Source: Nocardioides deserti (GTDB lineage Bacteria > Actinomycetota > Actinomycetes > Propionibacteriales > Nocardioidaceae). From it: 64,000 nt of DNA. Location of the stretch: positions 416,723 through 480,722 of the forward strand of contig NZ_JACMYC010000002.1 of the NCBI RefSeq assembly GCF_014266025.1. The letters are read 5' to 3'. This document shows, piece by piece, positions 17,053-28,077 of this stretch. Made by a program: the position numbers and the translations under genes. How positions within the stretch are numbered: position 1 is the stretch's first letter; every line of letters starts with the position of its first letter. The notes below the pieces were generated by a model. That model did not search any database, was not told the origin of the DNA, and worked only from the letters and a program-made list of their open reading frames with translations.

Positions 17053-17628
17053 GTGCTGCTCTCTGACCGCGACATCGTCGCCGAGCTCGACGCAGGACGG
17101 GTCGCGCTCGACCCCTGGGACCCCGCGATGCTGCAGCCGTCGTCCGTCGACGTGCGGCTCGACCGCTACTTCCGGGTCTTCGAGAACCATCGCTACCCGC
17201 ACATCGACCCCGCGGCCGACCAGTCGGACCTGACCCGGATGGTGGAGCCCGACGGCGACGAGCCGTTCATCCTGCACCCGGGCGAGTTCGTGCTCGGGTC
17301 GACCTACGAGGTCGTCAGCCTCCCGGACGACATCGCTGCCCGCGTCGAGGGCAAGTCCAGCCTCGGCCGGCTCGGGCTGCTCACCCACGCGACCGCCGGG
17401 TTCGTCGACCCCGGGTTCTCCGGCCACGTGACGCTGGAGCTCGCGAACGTCGCGACGCTGCCGATCAAGCTCTACCCGGGCATGAAGATCGGGCAGTTCT
17501 GCTTCTTCCGGCTGACGTCGCCCTCGGAGCACCCGTACGGCTCGGAGAAGTACGGCTCGCGCTACCAGGGCCAGCGCGGGCCGACCCCCTCGCGGTCCTT
17601 CCAGTCGTTCCACCGCACGCCGATCTGA
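17053..17628 (+). CDS. dcd: dCTP deaminase (probably bifunctional dCTP deaminase/dUTPase)
   Basis: A 191-residue trimeric nucleotide hydrolase. It has the Dcd signatures [18 protein letters not shown], the active-site [20 protein letters not shown] (the catalytic Glu sits in the [16 protein letters not shown] region) and the C-terminal [14 protein letters not shown] that closes over the triphosphate. It makes dUTP (and then dUMP) for thymidylate synthesis. The Mycobacterium tuberculosis enzyme of the same type performs both deamination and dUTP hydrolysis, which is likely here too. The start is GTG 17053. The next gene, the siderophore-interacting protein, is probably transcribed from its own iron-regulated promoter. 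Confidence 0.95.
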   Translation: MLLSDRDIVAELDAGRVALDPWDPAMLQPSSVDVRLDRYFRVFENHRYPHIDPAADQSDLTRMVEPDGDEPFILHPGEFVLGSTYEVVSLPDDIAARVEGKSSLGRLGLLTHATAGFVDPGFSGHVTLELANVATLPIKLYPGMKIGQFCFFRLTSPSEHPYGSEKYGSRYQGQRGPTPSRSFQSFHRTPI

Positions 17629-17653
17629 CCCGCCGGGCGGGCCCGGTCGCGTG

Positions 17654-17672
17654 TAAGGTGAGCCTAAGTAAG
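17654..17672 (+). promoter_or_regulatory. IdeR/DmdR1-type iron box
   Basis: TAAGGTGAGCCTAAGTAAG matches the 19-bp consensus TTAGGTTAGCCTAACCTAA at about 13 positions, with the core AGGTNAGCCTAA intact. It is 24 bp upstream of the ATG of the siderophore-interacting protein. Expected effect: repression when iron is plentiful. Confidence 0.7.
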
Positions 17673-17695
17673 GCCACCCTCACGATCGGACCTCG

Positions 17696-18646
17696 ATGAC
17701 CGCGCTCAGCTCGCCCGCCCTCCCGCTCCTGCTGGAGGAGGTCGAGGTCGTCTCCGTGCAGCGGCTCTCGCCGAGCTTCGTGCGGGTCGAGCTCGGGTCG
17801 CCCGCGCTGGCGGAGTTCGGCGTCGACCAGCCGCTCTACGACCAGCGGATCAAGCTGATCTTCCCGCCGGCCGGCGGTGCGCTGGAGTCCTTCGCCGGAG
17901 CCGACGAGGGCTGGATGCAGGCGTGGTACGCCCGTCCGGCCGAGGAGCGCGGCCACATGCGTACCTACACGATCCGCGACGTGCGCGGCGAGGGCGCCGA
18001 CACCCGGATCGTCGTCGACATGGTGCTCCACGACGCCGACGGCCACGCTGGTCCGGGCGGGTCCTGGGCCGCGCGGGCGAGCGTCGGCGACCGGATCGCG
18101 CTGATGTGCCCGCGGCGCGGGATGCCCTTCGGTGGCATCGAGTTCGTCCCCGGCGCGGCCACCCGCGTGGTGCTCGTCGCCGACGAGACCGCGGTGCCCG
18201 CGGCGTGCGCGACGCTCGCGCTGCTGCCGAACGACGTGCAGGGTGCGGCGTTCCTCGAGGTGCCGCTCTCGGCCGACGTGCAGACCGTCCAGCACCCCGT
18301 GGGCGTCACGGTCACCTGGCTCCCGCGCGACGGCGCCGAGCTCGGCTCCCTGCTGGCCCCAGCGGTGCTCGAGCACCTCGGCGCCCCGGCGGTCGTCGCG
18401 GAGGTCGCCGACGACGAGGTCGACCCGGACCTCTGGGAGACCCCGATGTACTCCTCCTCCGGCGAGATCGAGGCGCCGCTGGAGCCCGCGCCCGAGACGG
18501 GCACCGACGGTGTCTACGCCTGGATCGCCGGGGAGTCCAAGGTGGTCACCTCGCTGCGGCGCGCGCTGGTCAACGAGCTCGGCATGGACCGCCGCCAGGT
18601 GTCGTTCATGGGCTACTGGCGCCGCGGCGTCGCGATGAGGTCCTGA
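17696..18646 (+). CDS. Siderophore-interacting protein (FAD/NAD(P)H ferric-siderophore reductase)
   Basis: A 316-residue SIP-family reductase that releases iron from imported ferric siderophores by reducing it in the cytosol. The FAD-binding motif R-T-Y-T-I-R is at residues 89-94 within the N-terminal barrel. The C-terminal NAD(P)H-binding domain contains VVLVADETAVPAACATL and ends with the family-typical AWIAGESKVVTSLRRALVNE and FMGYWRRG. Length and order match ViuB/YqjH-type proteins. It has its own iron box upstream (17654-17672). No siderophore transport or synthesis genes are adjacent, so it may serve transporters encoded elsewhere. Confidence 0.92.
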   Translation: MTALSSPALPLLLEEVEVVSVQRLSPSFVRVELGSPALAEFGVDQPLYDQRIKLIFPPAGGALESFAGADEGWMQAWYARPAEERGHMRTYTIRDVRGEGADTRIVVDMVLHDADGHAGPGGSWAARASVGDRIALMCPRRGMPFGGIEFVPGAATRVVLVADETAVPAACATLALLPNDVQGAAFLEVPLSADVQTVQHPVGVTVTWLPRDGAELGSLLAPAVLEHLGAPAVVAEVADDEVDPDLWETPMYSSSGEIEAPLEPAPETGTDGVYAWIAGESKVVTSLRRALVNELGMDRRQVSFMGYWRRGVAMRS

Positions 18647-18670
18647 CGCTGCTTGCTGCTGCTGCCGGCC

Positions 18671-18829
18671 TCAGTCGTCGAGCCGGTCGGCGAACCGGCG
18701 CAGGCTCGTCGCCAGCTGGTGGCGGCGCGAGGACCGCGACCGCGACCGCGGCTCGGTGACGCGGGCGAGGCGCTCGGTGGTCCGGTGCCGGACCTCGGCC
18801 TCGAGGAGGTAGTGGTGGTCGCCGTTCAC
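18671..18829 (-). CDS. Small basic protein, 52 residues
   Basis: A 52-residue frame from GTG 18829 (MNGDHHYLLEAEVRHRTTER to a C terminus ATSLRRFADRLDD), preceded by AGGAG at 7-nt spacing. That ribosome-binding site, better than most in this window, supports translation. It is strongly basic, with an Arg/Ser run in the middle (RSRSRSSRR) and an amphipathic C-terminal helix. It lies 46 bp downstream of the DUF4097 gene on the same strand, as the last gene of a likely three-gene operon. A 53-residue protein at 53583 has a similar N-terminal half. Function unknown. Confidence 0.65.
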   Translation of the reverse strand: MNGDHHYLLEAEVRHRTTERLARVTEPRSRSRSSRRHQLATSLRRFADRLDD

Positions 18830-18875
18830 GGGATGGCTCCTGCTCTGTCCTGGGGTGCTCGTGCTCGTGGTGGGG

Positions 18876-19715
18876 TCAGGCCGGGGCGAGCAGCACGTCG
18901 CCGCTGACCGTGCGGGCGCGGACCTCGACGTGGTCCTGGCCCGGTTCGGGCGCGCCGGTGCTCGGCACCTCCGAGCGCACCGACCCGGCGACGGAGGTGA
19001 TGTCGGTCCACACCGGCGTACCGTCGCGGACGCCGATCCGGACGTCGCCCGACGCGCCCTTCGCGGTCACCCGGCCGCGCAGCGCCGAGCCGATCCGCAG
19101 GTCGCCGCTGCCGGTGGCCAGCGAGACGTCGGTGCGGGCCTCGGTGACGACGAGGTCGCCCGAGCCGGTCTTCACCGCGACCGGCCCGTCGTTGCTGTCG
19201 ACCACGACGGTCCCCGAGCCGGTCGAGACGGCCAGGGCCGCGGCTGCGTGCCCGACGCGGACCTCGCCGGACCCGCTCTTCACCCGCAGCTCGCCGCCGG
19301 CCTCGCCGACCACGACGGTGCCCGAGCCCGTCTCGACGGTCGCCGGGCCGCCCAGCTCCTCGACGCGTACGTCGCCGGAGCCGGTGCGCAGCTGGGTGCG
19401 GCCGACCCGCCCGGTGAGCGTGACGTCCGCGCTGCCGGTGCGCACGACGACGCGGCTGTCGGTGGGGGCCTCGACCTCGACGACCAGCGAGCGGTCGCCG
19501 GTGAGGAAGCCGGCCCGCCGGCGGGGGCCGATGAGCGAGACCTGCTCGGCCCCGAGCTCGAGGTGGACGGCGTCGGCGTCGTGGCCGGTGACCCGCACCG
19601 ACGTCTCGTCGGTCGTGGTCGTGGTGACGCGCACCGCGCCGTCGGTGACCTCCACGTAGAGGTCGATCGGGCCGGGCGCGGGGTGGCGGTGCTCGGTGGT
19701 GCGTGGTGCGTTCAC
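18876..19715 (-). CDS. DUF4097-type beta-helix repeat protein
   Basis: A 279-residue protein made almost entirely of short beta repeats in which T-G-S-G-D/T-V-x-V recurs about eight times (TGSADVTL, TGSGDVRV, TGSGTVVV, SGSGEVRV, TGSGTVVV, TGSGDLVV, TGSGDLRI). This is the pattern of the DUF4097/adhesin-like family, a right-handed beta-helix or solenoid. No signal peptide or membrane anchor is seen, so it is probably cytosolic. Start GTG 19715 is preceded by GAGGAG at 5-nt spacing. In actinobacteria this family is commonly found next to a small ribbon-helix-helix/HicB-like protein, as here, which suggests that the two act together. The role is not known. Confidence 0.85.
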   Translation of the reverse strand: MNAPRTTEHRHPAPGPIDLYVEVTDGAVRVTTTTTDETSVRVTGHDADAVHLELGAEQVSLIGPRRRAGFLTGDRSLVVEVEAPTDSRVVVRTGSADVTLTGRVGRTQLRTGSGDVRVEELGGPATVETGSGTVVVGEAGGELRVKSGSGEVRVGHAAAALAVSTGSGTVVVDSNDGPVAVKTGSGDLVVTEARTDVSLATGSGDLRIGSALRGRVTAKGASGDVRIGVRDGTPVWTDITSVAGSVRSEVPSTGAPEPGQDHVEVRARTVSGDVLLAPA

Positions 19716-19796
19716 GGGTGCTCCTCGAGGGTGTGGTCGGCCGCGGGACCGGCCGGTCGCCGGTCCCGAGGTCGCGGAGTGGAAGGGGTGGGGCGG

Positions 19797-20351
19797 CTAC
19801 AGCCAGCCGTTGAGCCGTCGGTTGCCGCGTCGGCCGAGCGGGTCGCCCCCGCCGAGGAAGGGGATGCTCGAGAGGTCGATGTCGACGCTGATCGCGCCCT
19901 CGCGGGTGGCGCCGCGGACGACGTTCACCAGCCAGGTGTTGAGCGACTGGCCCGACCGGCCGGCCAGCTCCTCGGCGCGGGCCTTGACCGACTCCGGCAG
20001 CCGCAGGGTGATCCGGGCGACCGCGTCGTCCTCCGGCTCGGCCTCGGGAGCGGGCGGCGCCGGGGGCGCCGCAGGTGCGGGCGCGACCGGCGGAGCCGGC
20101 GCCGCGTCGACCACGAAGTCGAGCTCGCGCCCGCTCAGCCGCACGTCGACGCCGCCGGCGGGCATCTCGGCCGTGATCTCGGCGGCCGCCTGCGAGACGG
20201 CCTCCATCATCGCCAGCCGCGCCGCCGGGTCGAGGGCGAACGTCAGCCGCTCCGCGACCTGGCGCGCCTCCGGCCCGGCGGCCTCGGCGGCCGCGAGGAG
20301 GTCGCGGCGCAACGACTCGACGTACGGCGTGATGTCCATGTGCATCACCAT
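19797..20351 (-). CDS. Ribbon-helix-helix (HicB/Arc-like) protein with N-terminal helical domain
   Basis: A 184-residue protein with three parts: a helical N-terminal region (residues 1-65, YVESLRRDLLAAAEAAGPEA), an Ala/Pro-rich linker near 80-105, and a ribbon-helix-helix-like segment near 113-145 (VARITLRLPESVKARAEELA then SGQSLNTWLVNVVRGATREG). The RHH fold inserts an antiparallel strand (ITLRL) into the DNA major groove, so this is most likely a DNA-binding regulator. ATGs occur at 20351 and 20339; there is no good Shine-Dalgarno site for either. Directly upstream lies a long inverted repeat enclosing TGACGTCA, a good candidate autoregulatory operator. First gene of the operon with DUF4097 and the 52-aa protein. 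Confidence 0.75.
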   Translation of the reverse strand: MVMHMDITPYVESLRRDLLAAAEAAGPEARQVAERLTFALDPAARLAMMEAVSQAAAEITAEMPAGGVDVRLSGRELDFVVDAAPAPPVAPAPAAPPAPPAPEAEPEDDAVARITLRLPESVKARAEELAGRSGQSLNTWLVNVVRGATREGAISVDIDLSSIPFLGGGDPLGRRGNRRLNGWL

Positions 20352-20391
20352 GACACCACGATGACGTCACGTCAAGGGGTGAGTGGTGTCA
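20351..20391. promoter_or_regulatory. Compound palindromic operator at the RHH-DUF4097 operon
   Basis: TGACACCAC (20351-20359) and GTGGTGTCA (20383-20391) form a perfect 9-bp inverted repeat. Between them is the 8-bp palindrome TGACGTCA (20362-20369), followed by a further CGTCA half. The left arm touches the start codon of the RHH gene; the right arm faces the symporter gene. RHH proteins typically bind such tandem half-sites. Confidence 0.55.
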
Positions 20392-20498
20392 GGTGGCGCC
20401 GTTTGCCGTCGGACGCTTCCGGGCAACTGCTCAGACGGCCGCGCTCACGCACCACGAGCCACGGCCGTCCCTCGCACCGCCGTCACGAAAGGCCGTCC

Positions 20499-22247
20499 AT
20501 GGCCAGCTGGGCACCGACCGTCCTCGCCAGCGACACGTTGATCGACGCCAAGGCCGTCGACTACCTCATCGTCGGGCTGTACTTCGCCGTCGTCCTCGGC
20601 ATCGGCCTGATGGCCCGCCGCCAGGTCTCCGACTCCGTCGACTTCTTCCTGTCCGGCCGCTCGCTGCCCGCCTGGGTCACCGGGCTGGCGTTCATCGCGG
20701 CCAACCTCGGTGCCGTCGAGATCATGGGCATGTCCGCCTCCGGCGCGGAGTTCGGCCTGCCGACGGTCCACTACTTCTGGGTGGGCGCGATCCCGGCGAT
20801 GCTGTTCCTCGGCGTCGTGATGATGCCGTTCTACTACGGCTCGAAGGTCCGGTCGGTCCCCGAGTTCATGTACCGCCGGTTCGGCACCGGCGCGCACCTG
20901 GTCAACTCGATCTCGTTCGCGGTCGCCCAGCTGCTCATCGCCGGCATCAACCTCTACCTGCTCGGCACGATCATCCAGGCGCTGCTCGGCTGGCCGCTGC
21001 TCGTCGCGCTGCTCGTCGCCGCGGTGGTCGTGCTGTCCTACATCACCCTCGGCGGCCTGAGTGCCGCGATCTACAACGAGGTGCTGCAGTTCTTCGTCAT
21101 CGTCGCGGCGCTGCTGCCGCTGACGCTCATCGGCCTCGACCGGGTCGGCGGCTGGGGCGGGCTGACCGACAGGATCACCGAGGCCGCCGCGGACAACCCC
21201 GAGACCGCGCCCGCCGCCCAGCAGCTCAACTCCTGGCCCGGCAACGCGCTCTCGGGCTTCGACTCCGACCTGCTCTCGGTCGTCGGGATCGTCTTCGGTC
21301 TCGGCTTCGTGCTGTCCTTCGGCTACTGGACGACGAACTTCGTCGAGGTCCAGCGCGCGATGGCGACCGACTCGATCTCGTCGGCGCGCAAGACGCCGAT
21401 CATCGGCGCCTTCCCGAAGATGTTCGTCCCCTTCATCACGATCCTGCCCGGCATGATCGCCGCGGTCCTCGTCTCGGAGATCGCGGACACCAAGGCCGGG
21501 GAGGAGGTCACGGGCGGCGCCGGCGGCACGGTCACCTACAACGACTCGTTGCTCTACCTCATGCGCGACCTGCTGCCCAACGGCCTGCTCGGCGTCGCGA
21601 TCGCCGGTCTGCTCGCGGCCTTCATGGCCGGCATGGCGGCCAACATCTCCGCGTTCAACACCGTCTTCAGCTACGACCTCTGGCAGCGGTACGCCGTCAA
21701 GGACCGCGACGACGCCTACTACCTGCGGATCGGGCGGCTCGCGACGGTCGGCGCGACCGTCATCGCGGTCGGCACGGCGTACCTCGCGACGAACTTCTCG
21801 AACATCATGGACTACCTCCAGACGCTGTTCGGGTTCTTCAACGCCCCGCTGTTCGCGACGTTCATCCTCGGCATGTTCTGGAAGCGGATGACCGCCACCG
21901 CCGGCTGGGTCGGCCTGGTGTCCGGCACGCTGTCCGCCGTCGCCGTCGCGTTCCTCAGCGAGGACGCCTTCGGCTCGTTGAGCCTCGGCGTCATCCCGGT
22001 GGGAGGCCAGGGCGCGGCGTTCCTCGCGGCCGGTGCGGCGTTCGTCGTCGACATCGTGCTCAGCGTCGTCGTGTCGCTCGTGACCAAGCCCAAGCCGGTC
22101 GAGGAGCTCAAGGGCCTCGTCTACTCCGAGACCCCCCGCGAGGACCTCGTCGACGCCGACGAGGCGTCGTACCCGTGGTACCGCCGCACCCTGCCGCTGG
22201 CCGGCGTCGCGCTCGCGATGGTCGTCGTCCTCAACGTGCTGTTCTGA
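20499..22247 (+). CDS. Sodium:solute symporter (SSS/SLC5 family)
   Basis: A 582-residue membrane protein with 13-14 hydrophobic helices and the family signature positions VDFFLSGRSLPAWVTGLAFI, GGLSAAIYNEVLQFFVIVAA and the long IMDYLQTLFGFFNAPLFATF helix. These resemble the SGLT-like group that takes up sugars, inositol or carboxylates with sodium. Substrate cannot be called. ATG 20499 gives MASWAPTVLASDT; GAAAGG lies nearby upstream. The frame opens far upstream (18855), but that region is antisense to the RHH/DUF4097 operon. A 91-residue membrane protein gene follows by 26 bp with a strong ribosome-binding site, making a two-gene unit. Confidence 0.88.
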   Translation: MASWAPTVLASDTLIDAKAVDYLIVGLYFAVVLGIGLMARRQVSDSVDFFLSGRSLPAWVTGLAFIAANLGAVEIMGMSASGAEFGLPTVHYFWVGAIPAMLFLGVVMMPFYYGSKVRSVPEFMYRRFGTGAHLVNSISFAVAQLLIAGINLYLLGTIIQALLGWPLLVALLVAAVVVLSYITLGGLSAAIYNEVLQFFVIVAALLPLTLIGLDRVGGWGGLTDRITEAAADNPETAPAAQQLNSWPGNALSGFDSDLLSVVGIVFGLGFVLSFGYWTTNFVEVQRAMATDSISSARKTPIIGAFPKMFVPFITILPGMIAAVLVSEIADTKAGEEVTGGAGGTVTYNDSLLYLMRDLLPNGLLGVAIAGLLAAFMAGMAANISAFNTVFSYDLWQRYAVKDRDDAYYLRIGRLATVGATVIAVGTAYLATNFSNIMDYLQTLFGFFNAPLFATFILGMFWKRMTATAGWVGLVSGTLSAVAVAFLSEDAFGSLSLGVIPVGGQGAAFLAAGAAFVVDIVLSVVVSLVTKPKPVEELKGLVYSETPREDLVDADEASYPWYRRTLPLAGVALAMVVVLNVLF

Positions 22248-22273
22248 CCCCCGCCCTCACCCGAGGAGATCCC

Positions 22274-22549
22274 GTGCCCACTGCTCCCGTCCGAGCCCCG
22301 CAGCGACGTCACCGCGCCGGTGCGCTCGACATCCGCAACATCATCGGCGGCCTGCTCGCCACCTACGGCGTGATCCTCACGCTGATGGGGCTCCTCGGCG
22401 ACCCCGAGACCGACAAGACCGGCGGGGTGAACGCCAACCTGTGGGCCGGGCTCGCCATGCTCGTCGTCGGGCTGGTCTTCGTCGCGTGGGCGGCGCTGCG
22501 GCCGACGTACGTCCCCGACGGCGGGGCGGAGGACCCGGCCGACGGCTAG
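22274..22549 (+). CDS. Small two-helix membrane protein, partner of the symporter
   Basis: A 91-residue protein starting at GTG 22274, preceded by GAGGAGA at ideal spacing. It has two predicted membrane helices (DIRNIIGGLLATYGVILTLM near 19-38 and ANLWAGLAMLVVGLVFVAWA near 54-75) joined by a short charged loop with GDPETDKTGG. Its position immediately after the symporter, with an excellent ribosome-binding site, suggests an accessory or regulatory subunit; similar small membrane proteins often follow SSS genes in actinobacteria. It shares the base pairs of its stop (CTAG, 22546-22549) with the convergent MFS gene. Confidence 0.75.
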   Translation: MPTAPVRAPQRRHRAGALDIRNIIGGLLATYGVILTLMGLLGDPETDKTGGVNANLWAGLAMLVVGLVFVAWAALRPTYVPDGGAEDPADG

Positions 22550-24099
22550 TGCTGCTGCTGGGTGATGTCGAGCCCGCGCGGCGCGATGAGCCACACGACG
22601 ACCGCGACGGCGACCATCACCAGCCCGGCGACCAGCGAGGTGTCGACCAGCGCGTCGGTGAACGCCGCGGCCGCCTGCGCGGCGAGTGCCGGTGCCTCGG
22701 CCGCCGTCGCGACGTCGACGGCCGCGCCGAGGGAGTCCTCCGCCGCGCGAGCGGCTGCGGCGGGCAGGCCGTCGGCGACGAGCGGACCGGTCGCGAGGTG
22801 GTCGCGGTAGACGACGGAGGCGACGCTGCCGAGGACCGCGACGCCGAGCACGCTGCCGAGGTCGTACGCCGTCTCCTCGATCGCCGCCGCGCTGCCCGCC
22901 CGCTCGGCCGGCGTCCCGGCCATGATCATCGCCGAGCCGATCGCCAGCGAGCCGGCGCCGGCACCCACGAGCGCCATCGCGACCGCGACCGTCGGGTAGC
23001 CGAGATCGCCCGGCACGACCGGCAGCAGCAGCGCACCGATCCCGGCCACGCCGAGGCCGGACGCCAGCACGGTCCGGGCGCCTACCAGCGACGCGAGCGG
23101 TGAGGCCAGCAAGGAGGCGACGAGCCCGCCGCCGGCCAGCGGCAGCAGCCGCACCCCGGCCGCCAGCGGCGAGTGTCCCTCGACCAGCTGCAGCCACTGG
23201 GCGAGCAGCAGCAGGATCGCCGCCATCGCGAACATCGCCATCAACGCCGCGACGACCCCGGCGGTGAATGGGCGCCGCCGGAACAGCCGCACGTCGAGCA
23301 GCGGCTCGTCGCGCACCAGGCACCGGCGGACGAAGGTGGCCAGCATCGTCAGTGCCGCGGCCAGCACCACCCAGCCGAGCGCGTCCGCGAACGTCTCCTC
23401 CTCGGCGAACCGCTTCACCGCCCAGACCAGGCCGACCATCCCGGCGATCGACAGGCCGACGGACGGCAGGTCCCACGGGGCGGGGCTCGCGGCGCGGGCC
23501 TCGGGCAGGATCAACGCGCCGGCCACCACCGCGGCCAGCATCAGGGGCACGTTGACGAGGAACGCCGCGTGCCAGCTGAAGTGCTCGAGCAACAACCCGC
23601 CCGCGATCGGTCCGATCGCCGCGCCCAGCGCCGAGACGGCCGCCCAGACCCCGAGCGCGGTCGCCCGCTCGGCGGGGTCGGTGAAGACCGAGCGCAGCAG
23701 GGACAGCGTCGTCGGCATGATCATCGCGCCGCCGGCACCGAGGAGCGAGCGGGTCGCGACCACCTGCCAGGGCGAGTCGGTGAGCACGACCAGCGCCGAG
23801 GCCGCGCCGAACACGACGAACCCGAGCAGCAGCAGCCGCTTGCGGCCCCAGCGGTCCGCGAGCGCGCTCATCGGGATCAGCAGGCCGGCCAGCACGAGCG
23901 AGTAGCTGTCGACGATCCACAGCTGCTCCGTCGCCGACGGGCGGAGGTCGGCGGCGAGGTCGGGCAGGGCCACGTTGAGGATCGTGAGGTCCATCGTGAC
24001 CACGAGCAGGCTGGCCGACAGGACGGCGAGCGAGGCCCAGCGGCGTGCGGGGCTGACGTCGACGGTCGGCCCTACGGGCGCGTGCTCACGCGTGCTGAT
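22546..24099 (-). CDS. MFS exporter, DHA2 (EmrB/QacA) family, 14 helices
   Basis: A drug/proton antiporter-type protein with 14 hydrophobic helices. Motif A is LADRWGRKRLLLLGFVVFG, preceded by VTMDLTILNVALPDLAADL in helix 1, and motif C is in GAAIGPIAGGLLLEHFSW, both typical of QacA/EmrB exporters. The substrate is unknown. The start is a problem: no ATG, GTG or TTG occurs between 24225 and the first helix. The region GGGGGAGGGACAGC places a strong Shine-Dalgarno site seven bases before an ATC codon at 24099 (ISTREHAPVG), which fits family N termini and gives 517 residues. The only in-frame ATG, at 24225, lies inside a palindromic repeat. The stop shares bases with the convergent small membrane gene. 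Confidence 0.85.
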   Translation of the reverse strand: MSTREHAPVGPTVDVSPARRWASLAVLSASLLVVTMDLTILNVALPDLAADLRPSATEQLWIVDSYSLVLAGLLIPMSALADRWGRKRLLLLGFVVFGAASALVVLTDSPWQVVATRSLLGAGGAMIMPTTLSLLRSVFTDPAERATALGVWAAVSALGAAIGPIAGGLLLEHFSWHAAFLVNVPLMLAAVVAGALILPEARAASPAPWDLPSVGLSIAGMVGLVWAVKRFAEEETFADALGWVVLAAALTMLATFVRRCLVRDEPLLDVRLFRRRPFTAGVVAALMAMFAMAAILLLLAQWLQLVEGHSPLAAGVRLLPLAGGGLVASLLASPLASLVGARTVLASGLGVAGIGALLLPVVPGDLGYPTVAVAMALVGAGAGSLAIGSAMIMAGTPAERAGSAAAIEETAYDLGSVLGVAVLGSVASVVYRDHLATGPLVADGLPAAAARAAEDSLGAAVDVATAAEAPALAAQAAAAFTDALVDTSLVAGLVMVAVAVVVWLIAPRGLDITQQQH

Positions 24100-24171
24100 C
24101 GCTGTCCCTCCCCCAGGTTCCTCGGCCGGACTCGTCGGCGCGCTGAACCTACCGCCCGGACCGCCCCCGGA

Positions 24172-24240
24172 ACGACGACGGGGTCGTGTGCCTCCGGACG
24201 CGGTACGCCGCGTCCTCGGGCACACGACCCCGTCGGTCGT
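24172..24240. repeat. Long palindromic element, copy A (probable terminator)
   Basis: Outer stem ACGAC + GACGGGGTCGTGTGCC pairs with GGCACACGACCCCGTC + GTCGT (one bulged G at 24235), followed by a 3x3 internal loop and an inner stem GGACGCGG/CCGCGTCC with loop TACG. It lies 12 bp after the stop of the Fe-S reductase gene (minus strand) and is one of four related copies in this window (others near 34206, 56817 and 56889). Confidence 0.85.
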
Positions 24241-24251
24241 GCGGTGCCGGG

Positions 24252-27941
<3,690 letters not shown>

Positions 27942-28077
27942 GCTGCTCCTCGTAGTGGTGCCCGCCCGCTGGCGCGGACGCGTCCGCGAGCCTAGGTGCC
28001 CGACCCGAGGACGTCACCGCCCCGGAGCCGTGACCTGCATCCTACCTGCGGGTAACTTGCCCGCCCGGGACAGCCGG

